Positions 7,301-15,052 of a stretch of DNA of 42,999 bases are shown one piece after another. Below the pieces are notes generated by a model that was not told the origin of the DNA, searched no databases, and saw only the letters and a list, made by a program, of their open reading frames with translations. The stretch comes from Vampirovibrio sp. (lineage in GTDB: Bacteria; Cyanobacteriota; Vampirovibrionia; Vampirovibrionales; Vampirovibrionaceae): contig JAJQJM010000016.1 of the NCBI GenBank assembly GCA_021323475.1, forward strand, positions 1 through 42,999. The letters run 5' to 3'. Both the position numbers and the translations under genes were made by a program. Position 1 is the stretch's first letter. Each line of letters opens with the position of its first letter.

Positions 7301-10300
7301 ATGAGTACCATTCGTCCATTTGTTCCGCTTCACGTGCATACGCACTATAGTATGCTGGATGCAGCCACGCGGGTGCCGGATCTGGTCAAAATCGCTTCGG
7401 AAAACAATATGCCCGCCGTGGCGATTACCGATCACGGGGTGATGTATGGGGCGGTGGAACTGTATAATACCTGCAAGGGCACCAATGTAAAGCCCATTAT
7501 TGGGGCGGATTTATACGTGGTGGACGGCGATATTACCGACCGTAGCAGTCGTCAGCCCATGCACCAGTTGGTGTTGCTCTGCAAGAACGAGATTGGCTAT
7601 AAAAACCTGGTCAAAATCGTGTCCCGCTCTCATTTGGAAGGGTTTTACTACAAGCCTAGAATTAACTGGGACATCATCAAAAAACACAGTGAAGGCTTAA
7701 TTGCGCTGACTGGCGACTTATCCGGTCCGGTGGCCCGTCCGGTACTGCGTGGCAACCTGGAGGAGGCGCGGGATAGGGCCAAGTTCCTGAAAGAGGTGTT
7801 TGGGGACGATCTGTATATTGAAATTGTGGATCACGGCAAGGAACCGGAATACCGGTTTAGTGTGGAAGCGGTCAAAATCGCTCAGGAGCTGGACATTGAG
7901 CTGGTAATCACCAACGATAGCCATTTCTCCCGCCCCGGTGATGAGACCATGCATAACATCCTGCTGTGCATGCAGCAGGGTAAAACGCTGGCGGAAAGTG
8001 CCGGGCGCGATATTTACGGGCCGCAATACTACATCAAGAATGGCGATGAAATGGTCCGCCTCTTCCAGCATCTGGATCGGGCCGTGGTGGAGCGCGCACT
8101 GGATAACACGCTGGTCATTGCCGACAAAATTGATTTTAAAATGGCCCAAGGGCAGTCCATTTTGCCGGATTATCCGATTCCGGAAGGTACGACGCTGGAA
8201 AGCGAGCTGCGCCGTGAAGTTGAGGAGTGCGCCCGAGAGCGGTTTAACAACAATATTACGCCGGTGATTCAGGAGCGACTGGATTTTGAGCTGGGCATCA
8301 TCAACCAGATGGGCTTTCCGGCTTACTTCTTGATCACGGCGGATTTTATTCGCTACGCGCGGGAAAACGATATTCCCGTGGGGCCTGGCCGGGGTTCCGC
8401 TGCGGGCAGCCTGGTGGCGTTTGTGCTGGGGATTACGGATATCGACCCTATTGAGCACAATTTGCTGTTTGAGCGATTCCTGAATCCGGAACGGGTATCG
8501 ATGCCTGATATCGATATTGACTTCTGCATCGACCGCCGGGAGAAGGTGATTGAATATGTGCGCCAGAAATACGGCGCGGACAAGGTCTGCCAGATTATCA
8601 CCTACGGTACGTTGGCCGCGCGGGCCTCGCTGAAAGCCGTTGCGCGGGTGATGGAAATTCCTTTTGCGGAAAGCGACAAGCTGGCCAAGATGATTCCTTT
8701 TGGGCCTTCCATCAAACTGAAAGACGCGCTGGAAGACGGCATGGAGCTGAAAAAGCTCTATGATACCGATCCGAACGTGAAGCAACTGGTGGATTTGGCG
8801 CTCTCCATTGAGGGTACGGCAGTAAGCGTGGGCATGCACGCTGCCGGTGTGGTGATTTCCAAAGACCCGCTGGACACCATTGTGCCGGTGCAGTACACCA
8901 AGGACGGCCAGGAAAGCGGCATGATCGTCTCCCAGTACCCGATGGGCGACCTGGAAAAGCTGGGCCTGCTGAAGATGGACTTCCTGGGCCTGCGAAACTT
9001 GACCATTATTGATAACACCGTGCAGGTGGTGAAGCAGACCCGTGGTGAAACCGTGGATATGCGCCACCTGCCGCTGGATGACCAGGATGTGTATTCCATT
9101 CTGACCTCCGGGGAAACGGACGGCATCTTCCAGTTGGAATCCGGCGGGATGAAGGCATTGGTGAAGGACTTAAAGCCTTCCGTGTTTGAGGATATCGGCG
9201 CGCTGGTGGCTCTGTATCGCCCCGGTCCGCTGAACTCCGGCATGGTGAAGCAGTTTGTGGACCGTAAACACGGCCGCGCCAAGGTGGAATTCAAGCACCC
9301 CGCGCTGGAGCCCCTGCTGAAGGACACCTACGGCACCATCGTGTATCAGGAGCAGATCATGCAGATCGCCCAATCCCTGGCGGGCTACTCGCTGGGACAG
9401 GCGGATTTGCTGCGTCGCGCCATGGGTAAGAAAAAAGCCGAGATCATGGAAAAGGAACGCGAGGGCTTCCTGGCGGGTTGCGTGAAAAATTCCGTGGATG
9501 AGGCGCTGGCGAACGAACTGTTCGACACCATGAGCGAATTTGCGGCGTACTGCTTCAACCGGTCACACTCGGCGGCCTATGCGCTGGTGGCTTATCAAAC
9601 CGCGTACCTGAAAGCGCATTATCCGGTTGAATATCTCTCCGCGCTGCTTTCCAGTGTGCGGAACGATTTGGAAAAAATTCAATACTACATTTTGACCGCC
9701 CGTAAAATGGGCCTGAAAATTCTGCCGCCGGATATTAATAGCTCCGGTCTTGAATTTACCCCGGATGGGGAGAGCGCGATTCGCTTTGGCATGGGATCCA
9801 TTAAGAACGTGGGCGTGGGCGTGGTGGAAAATATTATCGCCGCCCGTACTGAGAAACCCTTTACCTCCGTGGAGGATTTTTGTGAGCGTGTCGATCCCAA
9901 AGTGTTAAACCGTAAGACGCTGGAAAGTTTAATCAACAGCGGCGCGTTCGATAGCCTGGGTGTATCCCGCAAACAGCTATTCAGCAACGTGGAAACGCTG
10001 GCGAACTTTGCGGCCAAATGCCAGGAGCGCAAACTGACCGGCCAGGTAAATTTATTTGCCGCGCTGGGCGGAGGTGAAACCACCGGCGGCAGCTTTGGCG
10101 GATTGATTTTAACCGGCGATCCGGCCGAGTACACCCCGGAAGAAATCCAGCAACTGGAAAAAGCCTTGCTGGGCTTCTACGTTAGCTCTCACCCGCTGGA
10201 TAGTTTGCTGGATAAATTGCCCATGATGACCAGCCACGGCATCAGCGAATTAAAAGACATGCCGGATGGCGTGGATGTAGTAGTGGGTGGCCTCATTTCC

Positions 10301-10747
10301 AGCCTGCAAAAGAAAATCACCAAAACCAACCGCCCCATCTGGATTGGCAAGCTGGAGGACTTTACCGGCGAGACGGAATTTGTCATGTTCAGCGACGCCA
10401 TTGAGAAGATGGGCGAACAGGTGACAGATGGCGGCAGGGTGCTTATTAATGGCCGTCTGCAATTCCGGGGGGATAACGGGGAAAATTACAGCATCGTGGT
10501 GAACGAGGTTCGCCCGGTGGATGATGTGGAGCCGTTCAACATCTTCTTTGAAGCGCCGCCCAAGTGGGAAATTCTGCAAACCATCAGCACCATTCTGGTG
10601 AAAAATCGCGGGTTTAACCCGGTGATTCTCAACTTCAAGGATGGCACCCGCATTAAAACCGGCACCAAATTCTGGCTCAACGGCAACCGCGAAATTGTCA
10701 AAGAAACCCTAGAAACTCACTTCGGCCAAATCCTAAAGGTTGGGTAA
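7301..10747 (+). CDS. dnaE: DNA polymerase III alpha subunit
   Basis: The replicative polymerase: adds deoxynucleotides at the fork within the Pol III holoenzyme. The 1148-residue protein is a standard DnaE1. The PHP domain (about 1-280) keeps its metal-site histidines: LHVHTHYSMLDA at 10-21, 'AITDHGVMYG', and 'VITNDSHF', which suggests an active PHP phosphatase/nuclease, unlike the decayed one of E. coli. The palm holds GRGSAAGSLVAF and PDIDIDF with the catalytic aspartates. Then come the thumb/fingers (YQEQIMQIAQ), helix-hairpin-helix region (SIKNVGVGVVENI), and OB fold (VDVVVGGLISSLQKKIT). Many cyanobacteria split dnaE with an intein; here it is continuous and intein-free. The AT-rich gene downstream begins 20 bases after the stop. 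Confidence 0.98.
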   Translation: MSTIRPFVPLHVHTHYSMLDAATRVPDLVKIASENNMPAVAITDHGVMYGAVELYNTCKGTNVKPIIGADLYVVDGDITDRSSRQPMHQLVLLCKNEIGYKNLVKIVSRSHLEGFYYKPRINWDIIKKHSEGLIALTGDLSGPVARPVLRGNLEEARDRAKFLKEVFGDDLYIEIVDHGKEPEYRFSVEAVKIAQELDIELVITNDSHFSRPGDETMHNILLCMQQGKTLAESAGRDIYGPQYYIKNGDEMVRLFQHLDRAVVERALDNTLVIADKIDFKMAQGQSILPDYPIPEGTTLESELRREVEECARERFNNNITPVIQERLDFELGIINQMGFPAYFLITADFIRYARENDIPVGPGRGSAAGSLVAFVLGITDIDPIEHNLLFERFLNPERVSMPDIDIDFCIDRREKVIEYVRQKYGADKVCQIITYGTLAARASLKAVARVMEIPFAESDKLAKMIPFGPSIKLKDALEDGMELKKLYDTDPNVKQLVDLALSIEGTAVSVGMHAAGVVISKDPLDTIVPVQYTKDGQESGMIVSQYPMGDLEKLGLLKMDFLGLRNLTIIDNTVQVVKQTRGETVDMRHLPLDDQDVYSILTSGETDGIFQLESGGMKALVKDLKPSVFEDIGALVALYRPGPLNSGMVKQFVDRKHGRAKVEFKHPALEPLLKDTYGTIVYQEQIMQIAQSLAGYSLGQADLLRRAMGKKKAEIMEKEREGFLAGCVKNSVDEALANELFDTMSEFAAYCFNRSHSAAYALVAYQTAYLKAHYPVEYLSALLSSVRNDLEKIQYYILTARKMGLKILPPDINSSGLEFTPDGESAIRFGMGSIKNVGVGVVENIIAARTEKPFTSVEDFCERVDPKVLNRKTLESLINSGAFDSLGVSRKQLFSNVETLANFAAKCQERKLTGQVNLFAALGGGETTGGSFGGLILTGDPAEYTPEEIQQLEKALLGFYVSSHPLDSLLDKLPMMTSHGISELKDMPDGVDVVVGGLISSLQKKITKTNRPIWIGKLEDFTGETEFVMFSDAIEKMGEQVTDGGRVLINGRLQFRGDNGENYSIVVNEVRPVDDVEPFNIFFEAPPKWEILQTISTILVKNRGFNPVILNFKDGTRIKTGTKFWLNGNREIVKETLETHFGQILKVG

Positions 10748-10767
10748 ATAATTAAAGCGAGTGAAAT

Positions 10768-11520
10768 ATGACAGATATTCAGAAGAAGTGTTTTGTAATT
10801 GCACCTATTGGCAGCAAAGGGAGTGAGATTAGAAGGCGCTCTGACAAAATTTTAAAGCATATTATTAATCCTGTAATTGAGGAGTTTGATTATAGTGCTA
10901 TTCGGGCAGACAGCATGGATGAGCCGGGAGTTATTACATCTCAAATTATTCAGCATATTCTAAATGATGAGTTGGTTATTGCTGATTTAACTGGACATAA
11001 CCCCAATGTGTTTTATGAATTAGCAATTCGACATTTAGTACGAAAACCTGTTATTCATTTAATACAAGCAGATGAGAAAATACCGTTTGATGTATCGATG
11101 AATCGTACCATTTTTCTGGATCACACAGATCTTGATAGTGTTGATGAGTGCAAGTCAGCCATTCGTAATCAGATTCAGGCATTAGAGGATAATTCTTTAA
11201 AATTCGATTCTCCTATTTCCCAAGCTATTGATTTGGATAGAATTTGGCAGAAAAGTAATTCAGAAACTGTTAATTTAGATGACCTTTTAGTGCTTTTTAA
11301 GGAATTGAAAAGTGATATTGACGAAATTAAACATCAGCAACGCAGAGAGAGTGATTTAAAGAGAAAGCAGAGACATCTTACTGAAAAAAGGTTTCTGGAA
11401 TTTCTGGCGGATTCAACCGTTCAAAAAAATGAAGATATTCCAAATTTAGGTAAAATTAATAACTCAGCGGTTCTTAATCCTACAATTTATAATGCAATAA
11501 GAAATTTGAATGATACTTAA
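10768..11520 (+). CDS. nucleoside deoxyribosyltransferase-like (DRTS/DrHyd-type) protein, possible defence effector
   Basis: A 250-residue protein. Residues 7-100 form a Rossmann-like domain of the nucleoside 2-deoxyribosyltransferase type: 'CFVIAPIGSKGSE' (glycine-rich first loop), 'DELVIADLTGHNPNVFYELAI' (Asp 73 and candidate nucleophile Glu 84), then 'RKPVIHLIQ'. Related domains act as N-glycosidases on nucleotides and are known as effectors in bacterial immune systems. The C-terminal half contains a charged coiled coil (about 160-205, 'LFKELKSDIDEIKHQQRRE') that could mediate assembly. Hand counts of several 60-base lines give about 32-43% GC against well over 50% in dnaE, a clear sign of recent acquisition. 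It follows dnaE by 20 bases with a weak ribosome-binding site (GCGAGTG). There is no partner CD-NTase, NLR or Cas gene beside it. Catalytic activity and defence role are inference. Confidence 0.75.
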   Translation: MTDIQKKCFVIAPIGSKGSEIRRRSDKILKHIINPVIEEFDYSAIRADSMDEPGVITSQIIQHILNDELVIADLTGHNPNVFYELAIRHLVRKPVIHLIQADEKIPFDVSMNRTIFLDHTDLDSVDECKSAIRNQIQALEDNSLKFDSPISQAIDLDRIWQKSNSETVNLDDLLVLFKELKSDIDEIKHQQRRESDLKRKQRHLTEKRFLEFLADSTVQKNEDIPNLGKINNSAVLNPTIYNAIRNLNDT

Positions 11521-11567
11521 AGTTGTGCAATAAAGTTTAGATTATTAATTTGTTGAAGGTAAGAGTC

Positions 11568-12312
11568 GTGACTCAAACGTGGAATGCGGCGGAGTATCAG
11601 GCGACGGGGAATTTTGTGCCTACGTTGGGGGAGCCGTTGGTGGACTTGCTCAACCCTCAGCCGGGGATGCGGATTTTGTGTGGGCTGCGGCAACGGCACA
11701 CTCACGTTAAAACTGATGGAGCGGGGCGCAACGGTCGTTGGCATTGATGCCAGCGCGGACATGGTGCAAGCGGCCTGCCGCAAGGGTGTCGATGCTCGGA
11801 CGATCAGCGCGTATGATTTAACCTTTGAAAACGAGTTTGACGCGGTATTTTCCAACGCGGCGCTGCACTGGATGACGGATCATCCGGCGAAGGTGCTGGA
11901 GAACATCGCGAACGCATTAAAGCCCGGTGGCCGGTTTGTGGCGGAAATGGGCGGAGAGGGGAATATCGCTCATATTCGGGAGGCCGAGCGGCAAGCGTTA
12001 AATCGGCGTAATCTTGATTTGGAAACGGTGGCACCCTTATTTTTCCCTTCGAAGGCGCAATATCAATCCATGCTGGAGGCCGCTGGCTTTACGATTGAGC
12101 AGATTGAATTATTCCCCCGAAAAACCCGCCTGCCGGATGGTTTGGCAAACTGGCTGCGGGTATTTTCCACGGCGGTGCTTTCCAGCTTGCCTGCGGATGA
12201 CGTGGAGCCTTTCATTCAGGAAGTGGAAACACTGGCCCGGCCGTATTTAACCGATGATGAGGGCTGGTTTGCGGATTATGTACGGCTGCGGTTTAGCGCC
12301 CATAAGGCATAG
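11568..12312 (+). pseudogene. SAM-dependent methyltransferase (Tam/Methyltransf_11-like), frameshifted
   Basis: Two ORF-track entries (11550 and 11584) are one gene. The first frame, from GTG 11568 with AAGGT upstream, encodes the start 'VTQTWNAAEYQATGNFVPTLG...PGMRIL'; the second carries 'GCGNGTLTLKLMERGATVVGIDAS' and everything to the stop at 12312. The break lies in motif I, the SAM-binding loop, at a TGTGTG run (11677-11682). Restoring two bases gives RILCVGCGNG, so a two-base loss in a TG repeat (or one-base gain) explains it. The rest is intact: 'DAVFSNAALHWMTD', 'ALKPGGRFVAEMGG', and a C-terminal region like trans-aconitate methyltransferase. No stops have accumulated, so the lesion is recent or a sequencing error. 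Without SAM-loop continuity the protein would be inactive. Confidence 0.75.
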
Positions 12313-12330
12313 TATGCGGTGGGCTTGCCG

Positions 12331-12362
12331 AAAATAAAAAGCCTCCTGTGCTTGCAGGAGGC
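12331..12362 (-). terminator. strong minus-strand terminator hairpin
   Basis: GCCTCCTG, loop TGCTTG, CAGGAGGC (12341-12362), a perfect eight-base stem. On the minus strand it is followed by TTTTTATTTT; on the plus strand there is no T-run. It therefore points against the methyltransferase gene and stops transcription coming from the right. Confidence 0.7.
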
Positions 12363-12510
12363 GGGTTGAACTGTTGATTGAGTCGTTGAGGAAGACAGCC
12401 TTGTTTATATATTTAATATATCTTTTTGGGGCTGCCATTCCATCCACCCTGCAATCTAAACCCATGTGTTGATTTACCGGGAATGCCCGCATTAACGTGC
12501 AAGTACGACA

Positions 12511-12543
12511 AACAAACCACAGAGCCTCAATGGTTCTGCGGTT
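12511..12543 (-). terminator. terminator of the MGLAASQ-type gene
   Basis: On the minus strand AACCGCAGAACC, loop ATTGA, GGCTCTGTGGTT, followed by TGTTTGT: a 12-position stem with one wobble and one mismatch, about 30 bases past the stop codon at 12573. Confidence 0.5.
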
Positions 12544-12572
12544 TTATGGATTCGTTTCAAGTCTCTGCCTGG

Positions 12573-12902
12573 TTAGCCGAAGGTTTTGAAGGTCATGTCG
12601 ATGTTCTTGTCGATAACCTTCTGAACGGCATCAATCTCGGTCTGCACGGCCTGTTGCTGGGTATCCACCCGACGAAGCTGAAGTTCCAGGGACTTATCCA
12701 GACTCTGCAAGGCGTTAATCCGCAACTGCATCTGCACCGCTTCCGGGGAATCCGGCTCCAGATTGCTGACCACGCTGAACAGCTGATTCGTCACGTTGGC
12801 AAGCTGCATACGGGACTGGTTAATTTGCTGGCCGGTTAACTCCAAATCGTTCTTACGGGCGGTAAGCGCTAGAAACCTGGCCTGACTTGCTGCTAAACCC
12901 AC
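12573..12902 (-). CDS. small helical MGLAASQ-type protein
   Basis: A 109-residue, all-helical protein of unknown function that begins 'MGLAASQARFLALTARKNDLE' and ends 'NIDMTFKTFG'. The middle is glutamine-rich and predicted coiled coil (QINQSRMQLANVTNQL; QLRRVDTQQQAVQTEID). From memory, proteins with this N-terminus are common in Melainabacteria genomes, often several per genome, and the layout (short conserved N-terminus, helical body, helical C-terminus) recalls axial components of flagella or type III export systems; I cannot check this here. The start is GTG (12902-12900) with AAGGA about eight bases upstream. It is a single gene with its own terminator, divergent from prfC. Confidence 0.75.
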   Translation of the reverse strand: MGLAASQARFLALTARKNDLELTGQQINQSRMQLANVTNQLFSVVSNLEPDSPEAVQMQLRINALQSLDKSLELQLRRVDTQQQAVQTEIDAVQKVIDKNIDMTFKTFG

Positions 12903-13036
12903 GTGTCTCGTCCTTTACGGTTATCCTTTGTGTCGGCCTGTGCCGGGCTTAGTCTAGGTATCGGTTTGTGGCGAGCGGAACTTTAACTTTGTAACAATTT
13001 CTTAAAATGAAGGGGCTGGTATAGCGGGTGAGCCAT

Positions 13037-13065
13037 TTGCTCCAAGCGTAAATATTTAGTATGAT
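13037..13065 (+). promoter_or_regulatory. prfC promoter
   Basis: TTGCTC (13037-13042), 17-base spacer, TATGAT (13060-13065). Predicted transcript start near 13072, giving a leader of about 44 bases. Confidence 0.5.
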
Positions 13066-13115
13066 TGGGCCGTTTCCTCCCTCTCCCAACCCCGTTTCGC
13101 TTGTAGGATTCCCTC

Positions 13116-14699
13116 ATGAGTTTTGAGACCCAGGTAAAAACCCGTCGCACGTTTGCAATTATTTCCCACCCCGACGCCGGTAAGACCACACTGACTGAAA
13201 AGCTTCTGCTGTATGGCGGAGCGGTTAATTTGGCCGGTTCCGTGGCGGCTAAAAAACAGCAGCGCCAAGCCACATCGGACTGGATGGCCCTGGAGCGCCA
13301 GCGGGGGATTTCCATTACCTCCACCGTGTTGAACTTTGAGTACAACGGCTTTCATATTAATTTGCTGGATACGCCGGGTCACCAGGACTTCAGCGAGGAC
13401 ACCTACCGCACCTTGATGGCCGCAGACAGTGTCATCATGCTGCTGGACAACGCCAAGGGCGTTGAAACCCAGACCAAGAAGCTGTACCAGGTTTGCAAAC
13501 GCCGGGGCATCCCGGTGGTTACGTTCATCAACAAGCTGGATCGTCCGGGCCGGGAGCCGCTGGAATTGCTGGATGAAGTGGAGCAACTGTTCGGCATCCG
13601 CACCTGCGCCTTTAACTGGCCGGTGGGCATGGGGGATACCTTTAAGGGCGTCTATGATCGCCGGGAGAAAAAGCTGCATACCTTTGAACGGACGGATCAT
13701 GGTAAGTACAAAGCGCCGGTATCGGTTGCGGATGTGCATGATCCGGCGGTGAAATCCCAAATGCCGGAATATACTTACAATCAGTTGGTGGAAGAAATTG
13801 AGATTCTGGATATGGCAGGCGAAGAGTTCTCGCACGAGCTGTACCTCGAAGGCAAAATGACGCCGGTATTCTTCGGCAGCGCGGCCAATAACTTCGGGGT
13901 GGAGCTGTTTCTGGCTCAATTCCTGCAGTTGGCGCCGGAGCCCAGTCACCGCAAGGCGAATCATGGGGACGTCGACCCAGCCAGTCCCAATTTTTCCGGT
14001 TTTATCTTCAAAATTCAGGCCAACATGGACCCGCAACACCGGGATCGCATCGCGTTCATGCGGGTCTGCTCCGGGCAATTCAGCCGGGATATGCAGGTGA
14101 AACACCCTCGCAGCGGCAAGATGATTCGCTTGTCCCACTCCCACCGTCTGTTCGGACAGGACCGGGAAACCGTGAATGAAGCCTATGCCGGGGATATCGT
14201 GGGCTTAAGCAGCAACGATCAGTTTGCCATCGGCGATACGCTGTGCAATGGCCCCGCCTTCGAGTTTGAACCGATTCCCAGTTTTGCGCCGGAATGCTTT
14301 GCCATGCTGCGCAACCCGAACCCCTCCAAATACAAGCAGTTCCAGAAAGGCATCGACCAGCTTCGCCAAGAAGGCGCCATTCAGGTCATGTACTTTCAGG
14401 ATTCCGGGCAGCGCAATCCGATATTAGCGGCAGTCGGCCGCCTGCAGTTTGAGGTGGTGCAGTTCCGCCTGTTGAGCGAATACGGCGTGGACACCCAACT
14501 GGAAAACCTGGGTGAATACACGCATGCCCGCTGGCTGGTGGGGGATCAGGACGCGCTGGATAAAGTGGAATGGATTGTGAACGCCCGTAAGGCGGAAGAT
14601 GCGGATGGCCGTATCGTCGCCCTGATTAAAGGGGAGTGGGCCTTGAATTACATGATGGAAAAGAACCCCCATATCCGCTTCCAGGATACGCCCTATTAA
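13116..14699 (+). CDS. prfC: peptide chain release factor 3
   Basis: RF3 is a GTPase that removes RF1 or RF2 from the ribosome after peptide release. The 527-residue protein has G1 'HPDAGKTTLTEKLL', switch I 'WMALERQRGISITST' (the RF3-specific W-M-E/A-L-E-R-QRGIS pattern), G3 DTPGHQDF, G4 NKLD, and domains II and III ('RVCSGQFSRDMQVKHPRSGK', 'YFQDSGQRNPILAAVGRLQFEVVQFRL'). Length agrees with the family (about 525-530). ATG 13116 has TAGGA upstream. Single gene with its own promoter; the next terminator on this strand is about 175 bases beyond the stop. Confidence 0.97.
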   Translation: MSFETQVKTRRTFAIISHPDAGKTTLTEKLLLYGGAVNLAGSVAAKKQQRQATSDWMALERQRGISITSTVLNFEYNGFHINLLDTPGHQDFSEDTYRTLMAADSVIMLLDNAKGVETQTKKLYQVCKRRGIPVVTFINKLDRPGREPLELLDEVEQLFGIRTCAFNWPVGMGDTFKGVYDRREKKLHTFERTDHGKYKAPVSVADVHDPAVKSQMPEYTYNQLVEEIEILDMAGEEFSHELYLEGKMTPVFFGSAANNFGVELFLAQFLQLAPEPSHRKANHGDVDPASPNFSGFIFKIQANMDPQHRDRIAFMRVCSGQFSRDMQVKHPRSGKMIRLSHSHRLFGQDRETVNEAYAGDIVGLSSNDQFAIGDTLCNGPAFEFEPIPSFAPECFAMLRNPNPSKYKQFQKGIDQLRQEGAIQVMYFQDSGQRNPILAAVGRLQFEVVQFRLLSEYGVDTQLENLGEYTHARWLVGDQDALDKVEWIVNARKAEDADGRIVALIKGEWALNYMMEKNPHIRFQDTPY

Positions 14700-14720
14700 G
14701 CAAGTCCCAAGCGGGTTTAA

Positions 14721-14742
14721 GTCAATTTGTTAACAAATTGAC
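14721..14742. repeat. perfect 22-base palindrome
   Basis: GTCAATTTGTTAACAAATTGAC reads the same on both strands. It lies 21 bases past prfC, has no T-run behind it, and its last bases begin a TTGACA hexamer (14738-14743). It looks more like a dimeric regulator's operator or a cruciform than a terminator. Confidence 0.7.
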
Positions 14743-14803
14743 ACAAACTGTTCCAAGTCTGAAAATGATTGTTTTTATATAGTTGTAAGGACAACGGACA
14801 AAT

Positions 14804-14834
14804 GGCTGGGTTAAAAAAACATAGGCTGGGTTAA
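14804..14834 (+). repeat. direct repeat GGCTGGGTTAA, two copies
   Basis: GGCTGGGTTAA occurs at 14804-14814 and 14824-14834, with a period of 20 bases. It lies in the 344-base non-coding gap between prfC and the membrane-protein gene, downstream of the palindrome. Confidence 0.6.
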
Positions 14835-14873
14835 GAATTCATTAATAGGCTTTAACTTCTTATATTGCGCTTC

Positions 14874-14928
14874 AACGCCGTCTCTTTGGAGTTACCTCCA
14901 ATTTCTTCAAGAGACTCGGCGTTTTTTT
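14874..14928 (+). terminator. strong rho-independent terminator with inner hairpin
   Basis: AACGCCG-T-CTCTT pairs with AAGAG-ACT-CGGCGTT, enclosing a small GGAG/CTCC hairpin, followed by TTTTTTT (14922-14928). It may end prfC readthrough, or a small RNA starting upstream. TATATT at 14861-14866 with TTCATT 17 bases before it is a possible promoter immediately ahead. Confidence 0.75.
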
Positions 14929-14987
14929 ATTTTGTCACATACTCGTTCAGCGTGGCGTTCCAACGAATGCTTTGAGTGATTGAGGTT

Positions 14988-15016
14988 TTGCCCCTATTCG
15001 TCAAAACCGATAGAAT
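14988..15016 (+). promoter_or_regulatory. promoter of the membrane-anchored protein gene
   Basis: TTGCCC (14988-14993), 17-base spacer, TAGAAT (15011-15016). Predicted start near 15023, about 30 bases before the ATG at 15053. Confidence 0.45.
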
Positions 15017-15052
15017 AGAAATATTGTTTTTTAGAGGCTGGGATTGGTATCG

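Noticed and set aside
7718-9067. 449-residue minus-strand reading frame
   Set aside because: It lies wholly within dnaE on the opposite strand and has shadow-type composition rich in His, Gln and Arg.
10748-11567. Insertion sequence carrying the AT-rich gene
   Set aside because: There is no transposase, and I found no terminal inverted repeats or target-site duplication at the edges; transfer is inferred from composition only.
13056-14144. 362-residue minus-strand reading frame
   Set aside because: Antisense shadow of prfC.
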